Positions 1 to 7,851 of a stretch of 48,834 bases of DNA are shown here, piece after piece (the first letter of the stretch is position 1; every line of letters begins with the position of its first letter). A model generated the notes under the pieces. The model was not told the origin of the DNA and did no database searches. It saw only the letters and a program-made list of their open reading frames with translations. The stretch lies in NCBI GenBank assembly GCA_022843905.1, contig JALHMT010000022.1, forward strand, positions 1 through 48,834, written 5' to 3'. Source of the stretch: Rubrivivax sp. GTDB lineage: Bacteria; Pseudomonadota; Gammaproteobacteria; Burkholderiales; Burkholderiaceae_C. The translations under genes were made by a program, and so were the position numbers.

Positions 1-698
1 CGCCCGTGAGGCGCCGCACTACCGTCAACGACGGCCTCGGGTCGGGGGTCAGCCGTCGGTGCTGCAGCGTGCCCGCCTTGAGGATGGCCATCACGCCGGG
101 CTGGCTGCTCGCGCATCCACGGCATCAGGCCGAACTCGAGGCCGCGCTCGCTCACCGAGTAGTACACTTGGTTGGCGGCGCAGCCGGGGGCGCCGGCCTC
201 ACCCTGGCGCAACACGGCCGCCAGCTACTGCAGGTCGTCCACGTCGAAATTGCTGACGCCCCAATGGCGGATCATGCCGGCCGCCACCAGCGCCTGCAGG
301 GCCGCCACGGTGTCCTTCAGCGGGTGGTGGCCACGCCAATGCAGGAGGTACAGGTCGATGTGGTCCAGGCCCGGACGACCGAGGCTGCGCTCGCAGGCAG
401 CGACGGTGCCGTGCCGGCTGGCGTTGTGCGGTTAGACCTTGCTGACCACGTACAGGGCCTCGCGGCGTACGTCGCCCGCACGGAAGGCCTCGGCCTCGGC
501 CACGGCCCGCCCGACCACCTGCTCGGCGCCTCCCTCGCAGTACATCTCGGCGGTGTCGATGAGCCGGTATCCCATGGCGATGGTGGCATGCAGGGTTCGG
601 CTCTCGCTGTCCCGCGTGCCCGGGTCTTCTCCGAGGCGCCAGGTGCCCAGGCCCAGCACGGGCAACGGCGTGCCGTCGGGCAGATGGGTGGTTCGCAT
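1..698 (-). pseudogene. Aldo/keto reductase remnant with two stops and an internal deletion
   Basis: Relic of an NAD(P)H-dependent aldo/keto reductase. The start at 698 is supported by an AGGAGG site five bases upstream. The first 88 residues look normal, with the GYRLIDTAEMY block carrying the catalytic Asp and Tyr and the Lys of the VVSKV strand. A TAA at 432-434 ends that frame directly after this strand. The same frame continues with a good family match (YLLHW with the active-site His, then the WGVSNF block) up to a TAG near 230. Beyond that the family's MPW block is followed almost at once, in a shifted frame, by a VMAILKAG-like segment resembling the C-terminal IPKA region, so roughly 80 codons appear deleted. 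The remnant reaches the window edge, so its true end is not seen. It cannot encode a working reductase. Confidence 0.85.
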
Positions 699-763
699 GG
701 GCCCTCCTGGATGCAGCGACTGCAGGTGCGCAGCCATTCTGCCCGGGTCCCCGGCGGGTCAGC

Positions 764-1045
764 TCACTGCCAGTGCATGTTCGCAGGCGACGTGGTGTTG
801 CGGTGGTACGCGGCGAACAGCCCGACGGCGGCGCGGCGCAGCTGGTCGTCGCTGCTGCAGTGGCCGGCGACCAGGCATTCGTAGGCGTACGCATCGTCGA
901 TGCACATGCGCTGCAGGTCCACGTCCTGGCCCTCGTACTGCATCAGCCGCTGAAAGCTCACCAGCGCCGGCAGCGGCATCACCCACAGCGGTGCGCAGGA
1001 CGGTGTGGCGGGTGGGTTGGGAAGCGCGTTGTCGGCTGGGGCCAT
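764..1045 (-). CDS. Small hypothetical protein, 93 aa
   Basis: No family recognised. The start at 1045 was chosen because a GGAGA site lies seven bases upstream; an in-frame start further out (1135) lacks this. The C-terminal two thirds looks like a compact helical domain with three cysteines (LQRMCIDDAYAYECL, then GHC), and the Pro/Ala-rich N-terminus is probably disordered. No clear signal peptide or membrane span. It sits 65 bases downstream of the decayed aldo/keto reductase on the same strand, so it may once have shared a transcript with neighbouring genes. The Cys pattern might suggest a disulfide or metal site, but this is speculation. Confidence 0.5.
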   Translation of the reverse strand: MAPADNALPNPPATPSCAPLWVMPLPALVSFQRLMQYEGQDVDLQRMCIDDAYAYECLVAGHCSSDDQLRRAAVGLFAAYHRNTTSPANMHWQ

Positions 1046-1165
1046 GGGTGTTCTCCGGGCCGGCCGGACAGGCCATCCCATGCCCCCCATGCTGCCGCTG
1101 CCTGCGGGGGCTGATACGGCGATCAGACCGGCCAAGTGCCCCGGTTTCCGCGAACCCCCAAGGCC

Positions 1166-1810
1166 CTAACGCGGGCCGAGGCGCTCGCGGCCGTCTGACC
1201 CGCGCGTCCACTTCAGATGCGCGGCGATCCAGTCGGCGTCGATCGAGCCCAGGCTGGGATAGGGCGTGAGTTGGCGGTCGAGCCGCAGCGCTTCGGGCTT
1301 GCCGGTGGCGAGGTCGATCAGCAGCAGCACGCCAAAGCTGTCGCCGCCGCGCCCGGCGTCCCGGCCTTCGCCCCGCAGCACGAAACGCGTGCGGCCGGGC
1401 GACAAGGCCACGGCGGGGCTGTTGCTGGCGTTCATGCTGACCTGGGTTTCGCCCTGGCCTTCGGTCAGCCAGGGCTCCACCGGAACCCGCTGCAGCGTGT
1501 GCAGGTCCAGCAGCGCGGGTCGTTTCGCATCGGGCAGGTCCAGTACCTGCCAGAAGCGCTTGCCGATCACGGGCAGCTCCACGGGCCGGCCGTTCCAGCG
1601 GACCTCGTACACGCGCGAGTCCAGCCTGCCAAACGGGTTGCCGGTGCGCAGAAACAGACTGCTGTTGCCGCTGCTCTTGCCGTGGGCGCTGACCGCAAAG
1701 GGCCCGACCTGCCGGGTGCCGTCGACACCCGGCGGCATGGCGGCCACCGGATGCCCTGTGAACAGCGCGCCGGCCAGCCACAGCCAGGCAGATCGGAATC
1801 GGCGGGTCAT
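1166..1810 (-). CDS. Secreted hypothetical protein, 214 aa
   Basis: Starts at 1810 behind a clear GGAGG site. The N-terminus (RRFRSAWLWLAGALF and on to PVAAMP) is a classical signal peptide with likely cleavage near residue 24, so the product is probably periplasmic or exported. The mature part is rich in beta-type stretches. It has segments that read like a repeating readout of numeric or textual content (LLLIDLATGKPEAL, FWQVLDLPDAKRPAL), which resembles beta-propeller or lipocalin-like folds only in a general way. No catalytic motif seen. Next gene upstream on the strand is the lipoprotein at 1982-2842, 171 bases away, so an operon is possible but not shown. Confidence 0.6.
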   Translation of the reverse strand: MTRRFRSAWLWLAGALFTGHPVAAMPPGVDGTRQVGPFAVSAHGKSSGNSSLFLRTGNPFGRLDSRVYEVRWNGRPVELPVIGKRFWQVLDLPDAKRPALLDLHTLQRVPVEPWLTEGQGETQVSMNASNSPAVALSPGRTRFVLRGEGRDAGRGGDSFGVLLLIDLATGKPEALRLDRQLTPYPSLGSIDADWIAAHLKWTRGSDGRERLGPR

Positions 1811-1981
1811 CGTGGTCCTCCCTCGGACACCTGGTAAGCCATTGCGGCGGCGGATGGTCGGCTGCCGCGCCGCCTCTCGCCGACCGGTGTGATGAGCATG
1901 CAGCCCACGAAGGTGACCAGGCGGATCGCGAGCCGCCGGTTCATGGCGATCGATCCGGCGTCGGGCTCCCGCTCCCCGCTC

Positions 1982-2842
1982 TCAGCCCTTGTTGAAGGTG
2001 TGCAACTGGTCCTTGCGCAAGACGTGGACCCCGAAGAACAGACCGCCGGCAGTGCCGGCCATCCCCATGAAGCCCGGCAGGCGAACGATCACGCGGTCGG
2101 CGGTTTCCTCGATGACCTCGGCATTCTTGGCCCGGACCATGGTGGGCGAGAGCAGACCCGCCGACCGGCCGCCCACCAGGTGCAAGCTGCCCACTTCGGC
2201 CCGTACCGCGCTGGGGCCGAGTTCGCCCCGGGCGCCGCGCTCGACCAGGTCCCTCAGTTGGGCAGCGGCGTCCGTCAACTCGGCTTGCAAGGTGGCCAGG
2301 GTCGCCGCGCTCGGCTGCTTGAAGGCGTCCAGCGGGTAGGTGGTGGGCAGATGGACGGTGTAGCGCCCGATCCAGCCCCCGCCTTCCAGCTGAAAGACCG
2401 AGGCGATGCGGTAGCGATCGTCCACGCACTCGGTGATGAAGACAAAGGGCTTCAGCGTGAGCGCGCCACCGGCCGGACGAAACAGCGGGCTGCCCTGCAT
2501 GGCGGCCAACGCCAGGCGGTAGGGCGCAATGCTCGCGTAACGCTGCTCCAGGCCCTCGGCCACGTTGCGATCGAATGCGCCGCTGATGGCCTCGGCCACG
2601 AAGGGCACGGGCACCAGCAGGCCGGCCGGGCTTTCATTGGGCACCAGCACGAACTGGGCATGCGGCACCGCCACGGCCTTGTCCGGCAATTTGGCCGGCA
2701 ACGCGCGGACCAGCGTGATCCCCTGTGCGGCAAGCTCTGGCCGCATCGGGGTGCTGGCAGTCGGCGTGATCGAACAACCGGCCAAGACGGCGATCGACAG
2801 GGAGGCCAGGGCCCGGGCCAGCGAACGGAATGCTCCAACCAT
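1982..2842 (-). CDS. Putative lipoprotein, 286 aa
   Basis: The start at 2842 follows a GGAGAAG site; a longer in-frame start at 2875 lacks one. The first 23 residues form a lipoprotein signal peptide ending in the lipobox LAGC with the lipidated Cys at residue 23, so the protein should be anchored in the inner or outer membrane facing the periplasm. The body contains a FVFITECVDDRYRIASVF stretch and a Gly-rich near-C-terminal segment (LPGFMGMAGTAGGLFFG). I do not recognise the family. It is separated by 63 bases from the decayed M13 peptidase upstream and transcribed in the same direction. Function unknown; envelope location is the only supported statement. Confidence 0.65.
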   Translation of the reverse strand: MVGAFRSLARALASLSIAVLAGCSITPTASTPMRPELAAQGITLVRALPAKLPDKAVAVPHAQFVLVPNESPAGLLVPVPFVAEAISGAFDRNVAEGLEQRYASIAPYRLALAAMQGSPLFRPAGGALTLKPFVFITECVDDRYRIASVFQLEGGGWIGRYTVHLPTTYPLDAFKQPSAATLATLQAELTDAAAQLRDLVERGARGELGPSAVRAEVGSLHLVGGRSAGLLSPTMVRAKNAEVIEETADRVIVRLPGFMGMAGTAGGLFFGVHVLRKDQLHTFNKG

Positions 2843-2905
2843 GGTCACTTCTCCGCGAGACATTCTGTACGTCATTCTGACGTGGCCGCTTTCCAGGACG
2901 GCTGG

Positions 2906-4981
2906 TCACCAGATGCGCACCCGGTCGGCCGGCTCGCGCCACATCGCGTCGCCGGGGCGGGTGCCGAGGGCCTTGTGGAAGGCGTCCAGGTTCATCAGCG
3001 AGGCGTAGCCGCGCACCACGCTGTTGGCGTGGTGGTCGGTGGCGGCCCGCACGCGGATGAGTTCCTCCCGGGCCTAGTAGATCCACAGCTGCGACCAGGC
3101 GACGAAGCAGCGCTGGTCGGTGGTCAGGCCGTCGACCTTCGGCTGCGGCTTGCCCTTCAGCGCTCGGTGCAGCGCCGCATGCGCCATCGTGATGCCGCCC
3201 ACGTCGGCGGTGTTCTCCCCCAGCGTCAACGCACCGTTCAGCTTGAGGCCCGGCAGCAGCTGGAACTGGCTGTATTGCGCCACCAGCAGGTCGTTGCGCT
3301 TCTTGAACTCGGCCGTGGCCTGCGGCGTCCACCAGTTCCGTACGTTCCCGTCGGCGTCGAACTTGCCCCCGAAGTTGTCGAAACCGTGCGTCAGTTCATG
3401 GCCGATCACCGCGTCCATGGTGCAGTAGTTCACCACGGGGTCGGCGACCGGCATGAAGAACGGCGGCTGCGAGATGGCGGCGGTGATGTCGATGCCGTTG
3501 AGCTGCGGGTCGTAGGCGGCGTTGACCGACGTCGGCGTGGTGTGGCCGACCTCGGCGAAGCGTTCGCGCACGGCCGGCTTGCCGACCCTGTCGAGCATGC
3601 GCTGCAGCCGGAACGCGGCCAGGCGCTGGTTGCTGCCCAGGTGGTCGTCGGCCCGGATGTCCACGCCGCTGAAGTCGATCCAGCGCTGCGGGTAGCCGAC
3701 CTGGATGTCGATCTTGGCCAGCTTGGCCAGCGCGGCAGCACGGGTTGGCGCGTCCAGCCAGGGGTTGGACTTCAGGCGCCGGGCGAACTCGGCCTTGACG
3801 TGGCCCACCATCTGCGTGATCGCGCGCCGGGTGGTGTCGGTGTAGTACTGCTTCACGTACAGCTGCGACAGCGGGTGGAACAGCTGCAGCGTCACCGCCT
3901 GCACCGCCTGCCGCTCCAGCGGCGGCGTGGTGGCCAGGCCGTCGCGCTGGCGCTGGTAGTCCTGGCTGAGCTGCAGCCAGGGCTGGCCGAGCAAGTCGGC
4001 GTTCAGCGCCAGCACCCACCAGCGAAGCAGCGTCTGCACGTCCTGTGCAGGCCGGCTGCTCAGCAGCAGCTGCGTCGCCTTGGCCGCGCCCATGTCGTAC
4101 ACCTGCAGCCGGTCTGGCAGCGTCAGCCCGGCCGCCACCGCCATCGCCCGCAGGTCGAAGGCGGGGATCAGGGCCTGCGCCTCGTCCACCGACAGCAGGT
4201 TGTAGATCAGCGGCGGTTCGTACAGCTGCAGAGGCGTCAACCGATTCGCCGCCAGCTCCGCTTCCATCGCCAGGATGGTGCGCGCCTTGGCGGCCGCGAC
4301 TTCGAGCGCATCGCCCAGCTGCTGGTGCATGCGGGTGATGTAGTCGACGTAGATGTCACGGATCTTCTGGCTGGCCGGATCGCGGTACTGGTCCTGCGGC
4401 AGCTGCAGGTCCCCGAACTGCAGGGACAGCTGCGTGCGGCGGCTGTCCTTGAGGTCGGGCACTGTCACCAGGTTGAACAGCGGCGAGCTGCCGGTGCTGG
4501 CCTGCAGCCGCAACGATAGCCGGGCCATGTCGGCCGGGCTGCTGGCGCGCGCGGCGGCGTCCAGGTCGGGCTGCAGCCGCTGCAGGCCGGCGGCATCGCG
4601 CTGCCGTATGTCCAGCGCGGCGCGGTAGAAGTCGCCCACCTGCTGCGTCGGACTGCCCTTGGGCGCCTGGCTCCTGCTGGCCTGCACGGCCAGCTGCTGC
4701 AGCTGTACATCGAGGTTGGCGCCCAGCAGCGAGAAGCCGCCGATGTCCGACTCCGAATCTGGGATCGTCAGTCGCTTCAGCCAATTGCCGTTGGCATAGG
4801 CGTAGAAGTCCTGGCGCGGGTCGACGCTGCGGTCCATGTGGCTGGCCGAAAGGCCGACCGTCCCGGTCGTCGCCTGGCCGCTCGGCTTGACGGGCCGGTG
4901 GATCACATCGGCCGAGGGCGGGCCGGCGAGCGCGACGGCACTCGAGAGGCAGAAAAGGGTGGTGGTGGCAATGCGTTTCGT
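2906..4981 (-). pseudogene. M13-family (neprilysin-like) metallopeptidase with ACG start and amber codon
   Basis: Encodes a secreted M13 zinc endopeptidase. It has an N-terminal secretion signal (KRIATTTLFCL onward), the DPRQDFYAYANGNW entry motif of the N-domain, the zinc site GHELTHGFDN (HExxH) and the downstream GENTADVGGI block with the third zinc ligand. Two lesions are visible. The codon at the expected start, correctly placed behind a GGAG site and in front of the signal peptide, is ACG at 4979-4981. An in-frame TAG lies at 3074-3076, after WSQLWIY. After the TAG the frame runs on for 55 codons through the expected C-terminal features (PGDAMW, then RVRIW) and stops at 2906. The body carries no frameshift, so decay would be recent; sequencing error or low-level readthrough are alternatives. 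Confidence 0.8.
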
Positions 4982-5114
4982 GAGCTCTCCGTCCTCGCGC
5001 GCAAGCCTGCGCCAGCCCCGGCCGGATCGTAGCCAGCAGGGGCAGCGGAACAATCCAGATTGCGACGCACCGGGACCGCTGGTCCGGGTGCGTCGCTCGG
5101 CGCGCCGGACGGGC

Positions 5115-6089
5115 TCAGTGCCGGCGCGAGCGCGCCAACGTCCGCGACGGCAGTTCACCGATCACTTGCCGATAGAGCTGAGCGAACCGCCCCACATGCT
5201 CGAAGCCGCTGGCCAGCGCGATCTGCGTCACGCTGGCGCCGGGGCCGGCTCGCAAGAGCGCCTGGTGGGCGGCGGCGAGGCGCCGTTCGGCGACGAAGCG
5301 CATCGGCGACATCCCGCGCCTGTGCTCGAAGTCGCGCTGCAGGCAGCGTTCGCCCACGCCGGCGATCCGGCACAGCTCGCCGAGGGTGATCGGTTCACTC
5401 AGATGCGCATCGATCCAGCCCTCCAGGTCCATGACACGCTGCTTGTTCAGGTCGGCGGGCCTCTGCCGGACCAGGATGTCTGGAATCAGCTGGGCGGTCT
5501 CGGCCAGCAGGCGCGCCTCGGCCAGCTTCAACTGCTGTGGAGAGGCGCCGGGTTGGGTGGCCAGCACGGTGGCCGCGACGGCTGCGCGCAGCCTGGCCTG
5601 CGTGGCCGCATCGATGTCCCGCAGGACCAGACCGGACAGCAGCTCGCCACTCGCCGAGGGGCGAATCGCCTGCAACTCATCGCGCAGCGCGCTGTGGTCG
5701 ACATGAACGGCGAACACGAGGCCTGGCGGGCTGATACGACTCCACTCCCAGCCGGAGGGCACGATGACGACCGAGGACGGACCGGTGGGCAGAGACGTCA
5801 GCCGTCCTGTGCGAAACACGCTGCCTGCCGGCAGGGCCACCTGAAAGACAGGGCCTTCGACGACCCAACGAGCCGTCTGGCCGACGAGCGATGTGGTGCT
5901 TCCCAGCGCCGTGATCCGGCCCTTCAGCGCGTGCGCCACACAGCCCATCGGCTGGCGGCTGTGGGCCACGCGCGCCCTCGCGCCATCGAATTCGCCGAAG
6001 AAGCGCCGCACCTCGCCCAGGTCGTCGGAGCGGAACCCGGGAATCCAGGGGCAGGTCGCCAGGATCGCAGTGGAAGGCTGATTCGTCAT
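5115..6089 (-). CDS. AraC-family transcriptional regulator
   Basis: A 324-residue regulator. The C-terminal 100 residues hold the two helix-turn-helix units of the AraC/XylS family: the ITLGELCRIAGVGERCLQRDF unit followed by GMSPMRFV, RRLAAAHQALL, and the second unit ending ALASGFEHVGRFAQLYRQ. The N-terminal 200 residues match no ligand domain I can name but resemble the AraC-binding-like domain found with alkane/ferric-type regulators. I placed the start at the ATG at 6089; a TTG at 6110 is an in-frame alternative and neither has a strong ribosome site. The gene points toward the decayed M13 peptidase, with 133 bases between them. Its target is unknown. Confidence 0.8.
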   Translation of the reverse strand: MTNQPSTAILATCPWIPGFRSDDLGEVRRFFGEFDGARARVAHSRQPMGCVAHALKGRITALGSTTSLVGQTARWVVEGPVFQVALPAGSVFRTGRLTSLPTGPSSVVIVPSGWEWSRISPPGLVFAVHVDHSALRDELQAIRPSASGELLSGLVLRDIDAATQARLRAAVAATVLATQPGASPQQLKLAEARLLAETAQLIPDILVRQRPADLNKQRVMDLEGWIDAHLSEPITLGELCRIAGVGERCLQRDFEHRRGMSPMRFVAERRLAAAHQALLRAGPGASVTQIALASGFEHVGRFAQLYRQVIGELPSRTLARSRRH

Positions 6090-6424
6090 CGGGGATCGCG
6101 GGCACGGCAACGATGATCCGCCCGGCGCACCACATCGCTCAGAGCGGGCTCAAGCACCGCTCATTCTTCCACGGACCATTGCGCCGCGCACACCGCATCA
6201 GCTCACCGGCGCTCGGACAGCTCATCGGCATTCAAGGGCATCGCAGCGATCCTGGGAGGCGAGTCTGCGTCGAGCTGACGGGGCGGGTGGCGTGGCGGAC
6301 GCTGAGGTGGGGTTCAATGATCGGTCTTGGGCAGGCTGTTCGTTGAGTTGGCTGGCAGCAGGCGACCCATCAGAGACATTGACATCCCTGACTTGCTTGC
6401 CCCGATGCAGTCGCCTGTCGAGGG
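6090..6424. other. Intergenic region, no gene seen
   Basis: About 335 bases between the AraC start and the Bug-receptor stop. Open frames here have no recognisable protein content. Inverted 8-mers (GTCGCCTG near 6410 and CAGGCGAC near 6359) could form a weak terminator for the leftward receptor gene, but the loop is long. It presumably holds the AraC promoter. Confidence 0.4.
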
Positions 6425-7402
6425 TCAGGCAGGTCGGATCAGCCCCTTGCGAACCCGGGCCTCCCAATCGTCAGCATCACGGGCGATCAGTGCTTCGAAG
6501 TCTTCTGGTGAGCTCGTTGCGACCTCAAGTCCCGTATCGGCCAGGCGCTGGCGAATAGACGGATCGGTCAACACGCGATGCAACTTCGTGACCAGACTGG
6601 CGGCCAGTTCGACGGGCGTTCCCTTGGGGGCGAAGAGTCCCTGCCAGGACTGGTACGCGTAGCCCGGGACGCCCGCTTCGGACAAGGTGGGAATACCCGG
6701 CGCGACGGCCGCTCTGCTGGCTCCCGAGACACCCAGCGCACGGAGCCTGCCTGAGCGCACATGTTCTTGGCTCGACGCGACATTGTCGAAGGCCGCATCG
6801 AGGCGGCCAGCGATCAGGTCTACCAGCAGCGGCCCCGATCCCTGGTACGGAATCACATCGATCGCAGCGCCAGCCAGTTCACCGAACAGCACGGTGGCCA
6901 GATGCGGCGGAGAGCCGATGCCCGGAATGCCGACCTTTAGCCGGCCGTGTCGCCCCGCTGCCGCAAGGGCCGGTGCACTCGCAACGGGCGAACTCGTCGG
7001 CACCACGAGAAAAAACTGGGTGCGGGCCGTGAGCGTCAGCGGCATCAATGCCAATCGCGGCTCGGGCCCGTTGGCAGGGAAGAGGTGTCGGGCCACCACC
7101 ATCTGACCTTGGTTGCCATACAGCAGCGTATGCCCGTCGGGACCGGCACGGCCGACCGCGGCGGCTGCGATCAGCCCACCTCCGCCGCCCTTGTTCTCGG
7201 CAACCACCGGGCGTCCCAGTTCCCGCGAAAGCCCATCGGCCAACAAGCGCACCACGAGGTCCGAAGCACCACCGGGCGCGAACGGAATCACGATGGTCAG
7301 CGGCGTCGCGCTGGCGGACTGTGCGATCGCGGGCGCTGAAGCCACTGCGCTGCAGAGGGTGCCAGATGCGAGGGAGATGAAGCTTCTGCGATTCATGGTC
7401 AT
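6425..7402 (-). CDS. Tripartite tricarboxylate transporter (Bug family) substrate-binding protein
   Basis: A 325-residue periplasmic binding protein of the Bug/TctC family, which typically captures carboxylates. The export signal has a twin-arginine look (NRRSFISLASG). Family landmarks follow: IVIPFAPGGASDLVVRLLAD, the GRPVVAENKGGGGG block, GPDGHTLLYGN, VIPYQGSGPLL and the GLFAPKGTPVELAASL segment. The start at 7402 follows GGAGG and overlaps the stop of the VOC gene as ATGA, so the two are probably translationally coupled. No TctA/TctB permease lies nearby, as is common for the expanded Bug families of Burkholderiales. The ligand cannot be read from sequence; the VOC partner hints at an aromatic or organic acid. 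Confidence 0.88.
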   Translation of the reverse strand: MTMNRRSFISLASGTLCSAVASAPAIAQSASATPLTIVIPFAPGGASDLVVRLLADGLSRELGRPVVAENKGGGGGLIAAAAVGRAGPDGHTLLYGNQGQMVVARHLFPANGPEPRLALMPLTLTARTQFFLVVPTSSPVASAPALAAAGRHGRLKVGIPGIGSPPHLATVLFGELAGAAIDVIPYQGSGPLLVDLIAGRLDAAFDNVASSQEHVRSGRLRALGVSGASRAAVAPGIPTLSEAGVPGYAYQSWQGLFAPKGTPVELAASLVTKLHRVLTDPSIRQRLADTGLEVATSSPEDFEALIARDADDWEARVRKGLIRPA

Positions 7403-7776
7403 CGATCCTCCGGATGCTTGAAGATGAGCTCGATCCGTGCGCCGTCGGGGTCGTGCAGAAACATCTGCAGCGCCGATCCGTCGGGCAGGGCCACCAGTTC
7501 GAAGGGCACGCCCGCCCCTTCGAGTTGTGCCGAAACCGCCGCCCTGCGGCGGGCTTGGAACGCCACATGCTCGATCACGCCAACTCGCCCTTCGACAGGT
7601 CTTTCCACCACGTGCACCACAGGGTGACCATTGGCGTACAACCACAACCCCGACACGGCAAACCCAGGACGAGGACCAGGGTGCAGGCCGAGCAGGCTTT
7701 GGAAGAAGGCCAGCGTTCGATCCAGGTCGGTCGAGCGTAAAGTGACGTGGTCCAGTGCTTGCAACATGGCTGCCAT
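7399..7776 (-). CDS. VOC-superfamily (glyoxalase/dioxygenase fold) protein
   Basis: A 125-residue single-unit vicinal-oxygen-chelate protein. It opens with LDHVTLRSTDLDRTLAFFQSLLG, typical of the first beta-alpha-beta module, and ends with the module FLHDPDGARIELIF, whose Glu is the usual metal ligand; the His of LDHV is another. Such proteins act as dioxygenases, isomerases or glyoxalases, or simply bind ligands. I placed the start at the ATG at 7776; an ATG at 7767 is equally possible because no strong ribosome site is visible. It is the first gene of a two-gene unit with the Bug receptor (4-base overlap), divergent from the winged-helix regulator 75 bases away. This suggests that the regulator controls the uptake and modification pair. 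Confidence 0.78.
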   Translation of the reverse strand: MAAMLQALDHVTLRSTDLDRTLAFFQSLLGLHPGPRPGFAVSGLWLYANGHPVVHVVERPVEGRVGVIEHVAFQARRRAAVSAQLEGAGVPFELVALPDGSALQMFLHDPDGARIELIFKHPEDR

Positions 7777-7851
7777 CGTGCCGGAGCCGGCCTCGAAAGT
7801 CCTCAAGCTAAGCTCAATCCTTTCAAAACCCTTCTGCGCAACGACCACTGC

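Noticed and set aside
432..434. Stop-codon reassignment to explain TAA/TAG inside the reductase and peptidase
   Set aside because: TAA, TAG and TGA all end other genes here in normal places, and the reductase also has a deletion, so decay is simpler.
1889..4519. 876-residue plus-strand reading frame across the M13 and lipoprotein genes
   Set aside because: High GC keeps the opposite strand open. The protein is a Gln/Arg/His-rich mirror of real minus-strand genes with no motif or ribosome site.
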